Assembly: GCA_900074745.1 (NCBI GenBank)
Contig: LT598468.1
Location: 62,001 to 126,000 of the forward strand
DNA length: 64,000 nt
Source of the DNA: Lachancea mirantina
Lineage: Eukaryota; Ascomycota; Saccharomycetes; Saccharomycetales; Saccharomycetaceae
Reading direction: 5' to 3'
How positions within the stretch are numbered: position 1 is the first letter of the stretch; every line of letters starts with the position of its first letter. The position numbers and the translations under genes are program-made. Of this stretch, positions 1 to 9,764 are shown piece after piece. The notes under the pieces are model-generated. The model had not been told where the DNA came from, searched no databases, and saw only the letters and a program-made list of their open reading frames with translations.

Positions 1-878
1 AAACAGACAGCACCGATGCAATCAAAAATTTAGCGAAAGGTCTTTCTCCTTCCAAGGATTATTTCATAATGATGCTATCGGGTGATACAAGTATTTCTGA
101 ATTTTTTAACGGCCTGCCAGACGACTGCAAATCAAAAAGGGCACATAAAATCACCTTAGTACCATTTCCCATGGGCACTGGTAATGCGTGGGCCAGTTCC
201 CTGGGATTTACGTCGCCTATAGCACTTTTCAGAAGCATGTTGGCCGGCCAGCTTACTTCTAGAAAGTTTCCCCTCTATAGGGCAGTGTTCCCTAATGACA
301 CGCAGCTTGTATTTTTCATCATTCTCTCGGCCGCATTCCACGCTAATCTTCTCCATCTTTGCGCGCATCCTAAGTATCAAAAGATGGGCGTCGAGCGGTT
401 TCGTGTCGCTAGCGAAAAATTGCTAAATGATGAAGCCTTGTCTTGTCAAATTTGCATACCCAAGGTGACAGAAGGCTCTTTCAATTATTTCGCTGTGATA
501 AACACTTCAAATCTGGAGCGAACTTATAAGCCTTCTCCATGCTCTGATGTTTTAAAATCTGAACTACACCTTCTCGCCTACTCATCATCCCTTTGCACCG
601 AGGAGCTTGTTGCCCGCATCATGAAAGGTTACCAGAACAAAGCTGGCGACGATATAAATGACAATGGTGTTTTATACCAGCGAATGCTGGATGATTTTGA
701 AGTGCATATTGATTCGGATCCTGCAAATTCCCCTCGCAGTAAGTTTGACATATGTTGCGATGGCCACCTGTTAAACCTCCTAGATTTGCAAAAAGACGGC
801 AAACCTTTTAACAACAAAATTGACATCAAGTTTTTAAAAAACTATTCGAGCTTTGAGTTGGAATTGTTAGCACCTTAG
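1..878 (+). CDS. Sphingoid/diacylglycerol-kinase-like protein (3' part, 5' end outside window)
   Basis: The frame is open from the first bases of the window, so this is the C-terminal part of a longer gene; the ATG at 69 is probably internal. The protein resembles the DAGK catalytic fold that phosphorylates sphingoid bases or diacylglycerol: a segment SGDTSISEFFNGLP lies where kinases have SGDG/GGDG...NGL, followed by PMGTGNAWASSLGF, which matches the family's P-x-GTGN block. The rest is a weakly conserved beta-rich C-terminal lobe. In active enzymes the loop carries a second glycine after the aspartate; here it is threonine, so the protein may be inactive or altered. S. cerevisiae does not have this gene beside MCM10. 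It is convergent with MCM10, with only 12 bp between the stops. The family call is fairly secure; substrate and activity are unknown. Confidence 0.7.
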   Translation, partial: TDSTDAIKNLAKGLSPSKDYFIMMLSGDTSISEFFNGLPDDCKSKRAHKITLVPFPMGTGNAWASSLGFTSPIALFRSMLAGQLTSRKFPLYRAVFPNDTQLVFFIILSAAFHANLLHLCAHPKYQKMGVERFRVASEKLLNDEALSCQICIPKVTEGSFNYFAVINTSNLERTYKPSPCSDVLKSELHLLAYSSSLCTEELVARIMKGYQNKAGDDINDNGVLYQRMLDDFEVHIDSDPANSPRSKFDICCDGHLLNLLDLQKDGKPFNNKIDIKFLKNYSSFELELLAP

Positions 879-890
879 TTGGCTCCGCTT

Positions 891-2694
891 CTAGATGATA
901 TCTAATTCGCTTTCATTGCTACTTTCGTTACTCTTTTCGTCTTCAGCGTTTTCATGAACGGCTACCCTTCCTGAGTCAATTTGCTCTTCTCGGCGTTCAA
1001 AATGTTCTTTCCAAACCTCCTCTCTTCTTTGAATTCGTTTTTTGAGTTCCTTTTTCGAAGGAGCTAATACTATGTTGGTCTTCTTCGAATACATCACATC
1101 TTTAACATCATTGCTAGATGTCCTGGCCCATCCTTTGCCCCTTGTGGCCCGCAGAAGTGACGTCATCTGGCCATTTGTTGGATCAAACCCTATCTTGTTC
1201 ATAAGTCCGTTTTGAAGGGCGCGCTCTGTAGTACTCCTCATTTTGTCTCGAGTCTGCTGATCTAGGTTATCGGTGGTAGTCGACGAAGATTTTTTTATGG
1301 CACTTGCAAGCTGTCTTTGAAGTAAGGTCTCCTTGGAATCGTTCTTGATCTTCCGCCTTTTGCTTTCTAGATTAGCCAATATGTCTGGATTTTGATATGT
1401 TTGGTCAAAAAATGCTTTGGCGTAGTTGGGATTACTGAAATATAGTTTGTTCTGTCGACTCCCATCTTGAAGTCCCTGACCGGTTTTTTCGGTAAAAAGC
1501 TCGTAGTTTTTACGATTTTTACTTGACTTTTGATATAAGGTTTGAGTGAGCCCATTTTGAGTAGGTGCTCTCAGAGATTTGTTGCCGTTAAGCTCCAGAC
1601 GTTGTGCATTCACCTTGCGAAAGCGCGTCTCCTGATGATACTGACATCTGTCCTCTGTGGACCTATCAATTGCTGTCCCACAACATTTCCCAGTCGAACT
1701 ATCTGTGACCGGACATAGCGCGAAGTCTCTGCTTGTGCCAATTTCTATGATACAATCGGACTCGTGTCGTATTGACAAATTAAACGATTTGACCGTGTAG
1801 CCACTAGACTCATCATTTTCGATTCTCGAAGGTCTCCACGGCAGAATATCTGGATTTAGTATGCCAATAATATCGCCCACTTTCAAATTGAAGTATTTCT
1901 CAACATTTGCTTTGTTAAACACGAACACATCGATTGTGTATTTGAAGTCAGATAACGTCAGCTTGAAAAACTTGCTCGGTTTCTTGGAGGAGGTCATTTT
2001 GATGTCGCTTTTATTCGTTAAAACCCCAAACACAACCCAGTTTGGATATTCTGGTTCGGTGAACTTAGGGGGACGAACCTTACTGAACAATTTTGGCAAT
2101 CTCAAGACCTTTTTATCGTCCAGTAACTCAGATAATTCACCGTGAGTAATGAATCGCCTGGAAATCCATTTTCCTGAAAATTTCTCTTTCTCGTTCACCA
2201 CCTGAGGTTCTCTATCATTTGTAAACCGTGAACTGTCAAAAGTATGAGTTCTCCGTCTCAAAAATTCCTCAGCCCTACGAATTTCGTAGTCCTCCCGCTT
2301 TTTGATCTGAGCAAACTTCTCTGTAAAATAAGGTGTAGAATGACCTTCACAGGACTTGAGAGTTGTTCCGTTTTCGTCTCGACCCTTAGTCGCATTTATA
2401 TTATTTCGGAAGTTGTGCGATTTCTCTCGCGGAGTATTTTCAACAGCTTTAACTTCTTTATTGATGGAGTTTGACCTTATTCTGTCTCTGGGCTGCAGTC
2501 TTGTTTTTAAGTCTTTGGCTCGTCTTTCAAGTTCGTCAATCTCTGCTTGTACTATGTGAACTCTTGTCAGTAAAGGCAGGATGAGATGTGACAGTTGCAG
2601 TTACAAACTTACTTTTGATATTTTCATCTTCATCAGAAGTTAGAACATTATAAGGGTCTTGTTCGACTGTATCCCGTGGGTCGTTCTTGCTCAT
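891..2694 (-). CDS. MCM10: DNA replication initiation factor Mcm10, two exons
   Basis: Mcm10 joins the CMG helicase at origins and is needed for its activation and for polymerase alpha at the fork. Exon 1 is 2694-2613 and exon 2 is 2551-891, giving 580 aa. The spliced N-terminus begins MSKNDPRD...DPYNVLTSDEDE, like yeast Mcm10, and runs into a charged coiled segment and the TPYFTEKF block. The OB fold is roughly residues 185-300 (RPPKF..PEYPNW, KSFNLSI). The CCCH zinc finger has C307, C317/C318, C330 and H333. The conserved GFDPTNG and APSKKE blocks are near the C-terminus. Without splicing, exon 1 meets TGA within the intron region, and exon 2 has no upstream in-frame ATG. The long ORF beginning at 2261 starts at TTG and lacks 124 residues. 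Confidence 0.95.
2552..2612 (-). other. Spliceosomal intron in MCM10 (61 nt)
   Basis: On the minus strand the intron starts GTAAGT at 2612, has a branch-like TACTGAC and ends CATAG at 2552. It splits an ATA codon after one base. Removing it joins two segments that both align with Mcm10 N-termini, and the joined length (1743 nt) is a multiple of three. Confidence 0.9.
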
Positions 2695-2867
2695 CAACGT
2701 TGCTAGTTTCTGGGTATAGAATTCTAGATTAAATTTCTAACAACTTAAACTCCGATCTCATCGCGAATTCACGAGAAAAAGGTAAAATCGAAACAAAATG
2801 CTGCTGAAATGGTAAAAACTTGGATATATCCAGTATGTATAAACAAAGTTAATTGATAAACGCTACT

Positions 2868-5800
2868 TCACTCGATTGAGGCATCTGAATCAGGACCCTT
2901 GGGTTTTTTGAAGCAGTTTCCCTGGTTTTCATTAATGGACCCGGCAGCCTCTGCCGAACGTTTAGGTGACCCATTGCCGTTATCAGCGGTTGGTTGAGCT
3001 GAAGAGAGTGTTCCAGAAGTAATTGTGGGACTTGGCTCATTCTTGGCGTCCGCATCGTTTTCGTTAAAAGGCAGTGTTTTTATCGGCAGAGGCGCTATGT
3101 TTGGCTGCGATGGTTCGCTTGACTCCTGAAGCGGTTGAACTTCAGTAATTTTAGAAGGCCTTGTTCCACCTGCAGAAGCTTGTCTGGATACAGGAGCCTG
3201 CAATGGGTTCGACGAAGCGTTTTTCAACTGTTCCTCAAGTTTGGTGATTTTCTTTTCTAGAAATATTGATTTCATACCTGCTTGCTGTTTGCCCTCGTCG
3301 AAAGCTTTCTTCTTTACCTGTCTTATTTCTGTTTCAAACTTTTCAGTCAATTCTTTTCTAATTTTGTCCACTTCCTGCTTGTGATTCTTCATCAATTCCG
3401 TGAAGCCTGCCGTGGCTGGCCGGCTGGTAGAGGCATTTTTCGATGCCTCCTCAACGCGACGGGAGTATTCATCCTCGAGCTCCTTCTTTCTGGCTTCAAT
3501 TATTTTATTAATTTTATCCTCCGTAGGGAGTCGAATCCTTTTTCGAAGATCTTTGTTTGCTTCTTCAATACGTTTCAGAGTATTCTCCTCATACGCTTGC
3601 TCCCACTGTTTTTTTATAGCGTCAATATCAATGCGCTCATTATTTTTTTCGTTCAGCTCGCTTTCAAGTCTCTTCATTTCTTCGGCCTTTTCCTCCTCGA
3701 AAGCTTTACGTAATACTTCCTTTTGTTGAGATAATATGGATTCCTTCTCCTTTGCAAACTGATCTTTCAGGGTGGCCTCCAACTCACTGAGTGCCTTATT
3801 CAATTCTTCTTTCGAGGCTTCCGCACTTAAATGGTCTTCAATCGTGTCCTGAGAGGCATTTTCTTGAAAGGCCGCCAATCTGGCTCTCGCATCTTCAAGT
3901 TCTTTCCTCAATTGCTTCTCCGTGGCATTACCAGTTGCTTGGATTTCAGCTAATTTAATTTCAGTTTCCTTTATAGCCTGGTGAGCTAGTTCAAGTTCGT
4001 TTCTTACATCTTGATCAGAGCTCTCCAATGCATGTTTAGAGCCCTCCATTTCTAGAGCTGTCCTCAACTGGCGCTCTTTATGGAGTTCACTTTCCAAGGC
4101 TTGCACATTATTCTTAAGCTCTTCCAATTGTACATTTAGATTACCTTGTTGAACTTTGGCGTTGTCCAGTCTCTCCCGTGCTTGTTTTTTCAATCTTTGA
4201 AACCTGTCCTCTAACTCCGCATTTTGAGCTTCTTTGGCCTTCACAGATTCCTTCAACTCTTTTAGCTCTTCGGTCAGTTTTTCATGTTCACTAACGTCTA
4301 CATGGGAGTCCCTGCGCAAGGCATCTAGGGATCTTTGCTTCCACCTCGCTGCTTCTTCCTTCAACAAAGTCGTTTCTCGGTCTTTAGCTGCGACATTGTT
4401 ATGCAAAGACTGGATTTCTTTTTCTAGTGGCACGACTTTATCTTCTAGAGTGTCAATGTACGTTTGAAGTTCTTTGATGGTGTCGTTATGCTTTTTGATC
4501 TGCTCTCGAAGAGTGACATTACTCTCCCTGAAAAGATTTAATTGATTAAGCTCATTTATGATGACCTCATGCTCCCTTTCAGAAGGAGATTCGGGATAAT
4601 GCATGATTTGAGTTCGAACTAATTCCCCTCTAACAACTTCAAGTTGAGCTTCGGAAGACTGTAATTTAAGGCGCAGCGCTTTTTCCTCCCGCCTAGTTAT
4701 CTCTAGTTTGGCTGACACGATGTCATTTTCCCGACGCAATGAGGCTACAAGCTGATTTGATTGCAAGTTTTCAGTTCCCTCAGCCTCCACCGCGCCTGTA
4801 CCTTTGCTCATGACGTCCAGCTGCTCACATAAAAGGCGATTTTGCGTGGCCAAGTCTTCATTTCGCTCATTCACAAACATCAGTTTTGCATCATAATCGG
4901 ATTTTTGATTGTTCCAAGCTTCTTCTTCCTCCTTGATTGTAGTTCTTGCAATTTCTGCTTCTCTTCTGAAAACGTCGGCCTTATTCCTTGCATCATTTAG
5001 CTCCTCTTTAGCGCGGTCCAGATCAGTGTCGAAATCTTTATACTTAACTTTCTCTTTCTCATATATTTGCCGATTGAGGTCTATCACGTTTAGTTGATGC
5101 GCCAAATCTTCTTGGGCCTTTGCCAATTTGGCATCACAATCGGCCTTCATTGATTCAAAAGACATCAGCTTATTTTCCAGGTTTGAGATTTCATCCTTAA
5201 ATTGTTTACTCTTAGAATCATAATCCTTTCTTTCAGCTTCCCAGCTGCGCTGTACTTCTTGTTTTTCGTCTGCCAGATCCAAGACTTTCTGCTTCAAAGT
5301 TGCACTTTCGAGTTCAAGATCAGAAATGGTTTTATTGGTAATTGCCTTAGACTCTTCAAAGGCTGAAGAAATTTGGAGAAGAGCCTCCTCATTCGTGCGA
5401 GCAATGGCCTGGTATTCTTCGACCTGAGAGAAGGCTTCTTTCAACCGAAGCTTGGCCTCCTTCAACTGGAAATTGAGCAACTCCTCAGGTGATGATTCTT
5501 CGCTTGTGGTAAACTTATGATCAAAGGATAGCATGTTATGTTCTTCATCCTTTAATCTACCCTTGAGTAGCTTAACCTCATTCTCCAACGCTTGTAGGGC
5601 AGCAGTTTTCGCTTGGCATTCTTTTTGTGTCGAGAGGTTTGATTCGGAGATCGAATCAAATTTCTCTTGGTACCATTGAGTTTGAGAATTTTTTGCCGCC
5701 ATGACACTTGCTAGTTCTTCCGATCTTTCCTTCAGAGTGCCTTTGAGCTCCGAGAGTTCGGTTGTCAAACTCGAATGTTGTTGTTTCCAACTCTTTTCAT

Positions 5801-8231
5801 TACTAGCCATAATCTCCGTGCGCTCCTTTTCAAGTGCTTGTAACTGAGTAACCAAAATTGTCATCTCATTCTTTTCACGGGATAAATTCTGCAACTCGGT
5901 TTTCAAATCCTGTTGAAAGGTACGTAACATCTCAATCTCGGCTGTCCTATTCTTCAATTCGAGTTCTTTGGTTTTCAATAATCCCTGACATTCAATTAGT
6001 TCGGATAGAATCTTTTGATTATTTTCCTCTTGGTGTCCCGAGCTTGTCTCCAACTGTTCTACCCTACGAGAAAGCTCTTCTTTATCCCTTTGGATAAAAT
6101 CTGCTTTCTGCTTCAAGAGTGCCAGACGGTCATCGGAAAGAGACTTTGAAGATCTTTCTCTCTCAAGTGACACAAGCAATTCCGAGTTCTTTTTGTGAAG
6201 TGATTTGGTTTCTTCGTTCAATAGCTTATAATTCTCTTGACTTTCTTGCAAAAGAGTTGTAATCTGAGCTTCGAGCTCTCTAATCCTATCATTGCTCGCA
6301 AAGTTAAATGGCTTTTCATCCTTATCAATACTGTTATCGATTGAAGAAGTATTCCTTGTGTGGACAACTTTTTTCAAAGCATCTTTTTCCCTGGAAAGAA
6401 CAGCCAACCTCTCTTCAAGCTTAGAATTATGATCTTGGAGTGTCAAAATCGCCTCTTTGGCTTCAGCTACCGTTGCATTCTCTATCGATTCTGCCATCTT
6501 TCCAGCAGTCTTCTCGTTTTGTTCGAGTTTGCTGGCCAAGCTTCTCACAGAATTTAGCAAATTCATATTTGTCGTCTGCAGCTCGTGGACATCTTTGAAC
6601 TTGACCAACCGCTCGGTGATTATTTTTTGAGAATCCTGCTCTGCAAGATGGCTTTCGGACTTCTGAAGTTTTTTGATAAAAGAAACTTCCTCGGGTGAAA
6701 GAAGAAGCTCAGAATTGGAATACAAGGAAGCTTGTATAATAAGGTATTGCACTTGGCTCGCAAGGTCTGAACGTTGTTTTACTAGGCTGGAAACCTGAGC
6801 TTCATAATCGCGCAGCTTACTTTTACATCTGTGGAGATCCCGTTCGCAATTCTCTTTCACAGTTGTGATCGATTCCAGCATAAGAGCCGTCTCCGTAAGC
6901 TCCTCCTCTAGCATTTCATTGCGCTCTTTGAATGAATTCAAAACAGGGGCTTTGTGTTCTAGCTCAATAATGAATGCTTCCACCTGATTTTGCAAGGCTT
7001 CCTTCTGACGCCTCTCATGTATTAATTGCTTTTTGATGACAGTCAAGTCGTAGGAGCCATGGCTATTTGAGCTTGATTTTTGTTTTAAAACCGATGGTGA
7101 CGCTGAGCGGGCGCTTTGTTGATTCATGGAGAGCAACTCCTCTACGGTGCTCTCTAACCGTTCAATTTTGACCTCACTTGCATCTAACTTAACCTGGGCA
7201 TCTTTGACTTGTTGAAGAAGCTCTTCTTTTTCCGACTTGTGGTCCTGAACTCCTAGCGATCTTTGACTTTCAAAGGTTGTTAAGTCTTTTTTCAGAGATT
7301 CAACCTGATTTTCTAATAATTCCAGCAATCGCTGTTTTAAGGCCATTTCGCGGGCGAATTCCTGTTTATCGGTGTTTGCCTGATCACTTAAGTGCTTGAT
7401 TTTCTCACTTTTTCGCTCCGACATTTGTGACACTTCATTGTATTGCTCTCGAAGAGTTGTCAATGTACTAGTAGACACTTGTGCTTCGAATTGAGCCTTT
7501 TGTGCATTCCTGAGGGCTTCTTGCACTTTCTGGTCACTCTCTTTCCGGTAATTGCTGAATTCTTCGTTGATACTTTTCAAACGACTCTGAAGCCAGTCGT
7601 TATTAGATTTAAGCAAGCTGCTCTCTTGTGTTGCCCTTTGCAGCTCTGCCCGTTGGCTCAGTTCTCTGGCTTTCGAAACCCTTACCTGGGCATCAAGATC
7701 AACTATTTGCGAGCGCAGATCCTTGTTGCTCGCTAGCATATTCTCCGTCTCCTGCTTCGCTTGCGCAAGGTCGCTTATCTTTTCGTTCATCAAACGAGCC
7801 ACATCGTTTTTGCCAGCATCCGAGACTTCTTTTTCGGATTGCAGTTGCTTTAGCTGGGCTGTTAAAGTTTGGGTTTTATTAATAGCGGAAGCTTTCTCCT
7901 CCATTAATGTTGACTGTTGCCTTTCACAATCTGCTTGGTCTCTTCGCAGTTTCTCAACTTCTTTCTGTAATGACTGAGCCTTCGTTTCACATGCATGCTT
8001 CTCTTGCGAGATATTGGTCTTGACTTCCTCAAGAGTTACGGTAATCTTCAGATTTTCTGCCTTCAGTGAATCAAACTTGTTTGCCTTGTCTGCTATGCTA
8101 GTCAGTACAGCGCCGTCAATTCGCTGTACGGCACTTATGTCAACGCCAAGAAATGATGAGATCTCTTCCAGCTTGACATCTGCATCTTGCTCCATGCCCG
8201 TTTGGCCCGATTGTTCGTTGCTGATATCCAT
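2868..8231 (-). CDS. MLP1: Nuclear pore basket filament protein, Mlp1/Mlp2/TPR family
   Basis: The 1787-residue protein is almost wholly predicted coiled coil: heptad-rich, full of E, K, Q and L, with very few prolines up to about residue 1600. A low-complexity tail rich in S, P, T and N follows, with a basic KRSAEAAG stretch near the end. This is the architecture of Mlp1/Mlp2 and metazoan TPR, which form the nuclear basket filaments and act in mRNP quality control, SUMO protease anchoring and telomere tethering. Mlp1 (1875 aa) and Mlp2 (1679 aa) are duplicates in S. cerevisiae; this single gene represents their ancestor. It is flanked by MCM10 and RPL40, exactly as MLP2 is on S. cerevisiae chromosome IX. 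The start ATG at 8231 (MDISNEQ) is a true ATG. The symbol MLP1 is a convenience. Confidence 0.93.
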   Translation of the reverse strand: MDISNEQSGQTGMEQDADVKLEEISSFLGVDISAVQRIDGAVLTSIADKANKFDSLKAENLKITVTLEEVKTNISQEKHACETKAQSLQKEVEKLRRDQADCERQQSTLMEEKASAINKTQTLTAQLKQLQSEKEVSDAGKNDVARLMNEKISDLAQAKQETENMLASNKDLRSQIVDLDAQVRVSKARELSQRAELQRATQESSLLKSNNDWLQSRLKSINEEFSNYRKESDQKVQEALRNAQKAQFEAQVSTSTLTTLREQYNEVSQMSERKSEKIKHLSDQANTDKQEFAREMALKQRLLELLENQVESLKKDLTTFESQRSLGVQDHKSEKEELLQQVKDAQVKLDASEVKIERLESTVEELLSMNQQSARSASPSVLKQKSSSNSHGSYDLTVIKKQLIHERRQKEALQNQVEAFIIELEHKAPVLNSFKERNEMLEEELTETALMLESITTVKENCERDLHRCKSKLRDYEAQVSSLVKQRSDLASQVQYLIIQASLYSNSELLLSPEEVSFIKKLQKSESHLAEQDSQKIITERLVKFKDVHELQTTNMNLLNSVRSLASKLEQNEKTAGKMAESIENATVAEAKEAILTLQDHNSKLEERLAVLSREKDALKKVVHTRNTSSIDNSIDKDEKPFNFASNDRIRELEAQITTLLQESQENYKLLNEETKSLHKKNSELLVSLERERSSKSLSDDRLALLKQKADFIQRDKEELSRRVEQLETSSGHQEENNQKILSELIECQGLLKTKELELKNRTAEIEMLRTFQQDLKTELQNLSREKNEMTILVTQLQALEKERTEIMASNEKSWKQQHSSLTTELSELKGTLKERSEELASVMAAKNSQTQWYQEKFDSISESNLSTQKECQAKTAALQALENEVKLLKGRLKDEEHNMLSFDHKFTTSEESSPEELLNFQLKEAKLRLKEAFSQVEEYQAIARTNEEALLQISSAFEESKAITNKTISDLELESATLKQKVLDLADEKQEVQRSWEAERKDYDSKSKQFKDEISNLENKLMSFESMKADCDAKLAKAQEDLAHQLNVIDLNRQIYEKEKVKYKDFDTDLDRAKEELNDARNKADVFRREAEIARTTIKEEEEAWNNQKSDYDAKLMFVNERNEDLATQNRLLCEQLDVMSKGTGAVEAEGTENLQSNQLVASLRRENDIVSAKLEITRREEKALRLKLQSSEAQLEVVRGELVRTQIMHYPESPSEREHEVIINELNQLNLFRESNVTLREQIKKHNDTIKELQTYIDTLEDKVVPLEKEIQSLHNNVAAKDRETTLLKEEAARWKQRSLDALRRDSHVDVSEHEKLTEELKELKESVKAKEAQNAELEDRFQRLKKQARERLDNAKVQQGNLNVQLEELKNNVQALESELHKERQLRTALEMEGSKHALESSDQDVRNELELAHQAIKETEIKLAEIQATGNATEKQLRKELEDARARLAAFQENASQDTIEDHLSAEASKEELNKALSELEATLKDQFAKEKESILSQQKEVLRKAFEEEKAEEMKRLESELNEKNNERIDIDAIKKQWEQAYEENTLKRIEEANKDLRKRIRLPTEDKINKIIEARKKELEDEYSRRVEEASKNASTSRPATAGFTELMKNHKQEVDKIRKELTEKFETEIRQVKKKAFDEGKQQAGMKSIFLEKKITKLEEQLKNASSNPLQAPVSRQASAGGTRPSKITEVQPLQESSEPSQPNIAPLPIKTLPFNENDADAKNEPSPTITSGTLSSAQPTADNGNGSPKRSAEAAGSINENQGNCFKKPKGPDSDASIE

Positions 8232-8538
8232 GTTTTTTATTTTAATCTTGGCAAGGGATCTCAGCGGGAGAGGGCGCCTTCAATTCCTACCAGTGGGCTC
8301 TCTTCTGACGTCAAAAGCTACCAAAAAACTGCTCGATCCCGACAGGGTCCTCTATCCTACACGCTTATCCCGATTGGAAAGCTTTGGTAAGTCCTTCACG
8401 GCCAGCTTATCACCGTATTTACATCAAGTATATTGAGTTTTAGTTGAGTTGAAGGAAAAGGTCCATTTGAGCTTCAGGGCGGGTAACTTCAATCGATGTA
8501 AGGGCTTGGAATTAGGGCTTTAAGACTTCTATATGACT

Positions 8539-8577
8539 ATCACCCATACCTCTCAATTCAGAGCAATGTATGGGCTT
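8539..8577. promoter_or_regulatory. Two Rap1-like sites in the RPL40 promoter
   Basis: CACCCATACC at 8541-8550 and an inverted copy CAATGTATGGGC at 8564-8575 match the Rap1 core ACCCATACAT. Paired Rap1 sites are the standard architecture of yeast ribosomal protein promoters. They lie about 240 bp upstream of the RPL40 ATG. The remainder of 8232-8814 shows nothing else that I can support. Confidence 0.65.
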
Positions 8578-8814
8578 TGGCTAATTTTATTCAATTTTTT
8601 ACAAAAAACCCAATTTGCCGTTCTCAGTGCCACGCCTCAGAAACTGCCCTATAGCGACAGGTTTAGTTCACTGTACTTGTCATGATGTATTCTCTCGGAG
8701 CAGGACGCAAGCAGTGGGGCGGAATCTAGGTTTGACCGTTCGTGAAATCCAGTGTAGTTGAAAGTGAAGTTGGGCATCTGAGCTTAACAAGATTAGAGAG
8801 ATCAAGACACAAAG

Positions 8815-9583
<769 letters not shown>

Positions 9584-9764
9584 TTGATTTGCCCTCGCAT
9601 TTTGGCATTTCTTTTCTCTGTTACAATTACCTGCAACTTACGCTTAGTAGCACATACAAGTACGTAATTAAGACTTTTCGGTTATAATCTAACTGTCCAA
9701 TTATTAAAGCTGTGAACACTTTCTATTAACTCTATTGTCGGTGCCCAAAGGCGTTTTACTTAAA

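Noticed and set aside
891-2261. MCM10 as an intronless gene starting at 2261
   Set aside because: That codon is TTG, and the sequence upstream encodes conserved Mcm10 residues that join through clear splice signals.
8014-8436. 140-codon plus-strand ORF across the 5' end of the MLP gene
   Set aside because: Opposite a coiled-coil gene, no recognisable domain, and it extends only by chance into the promoter.
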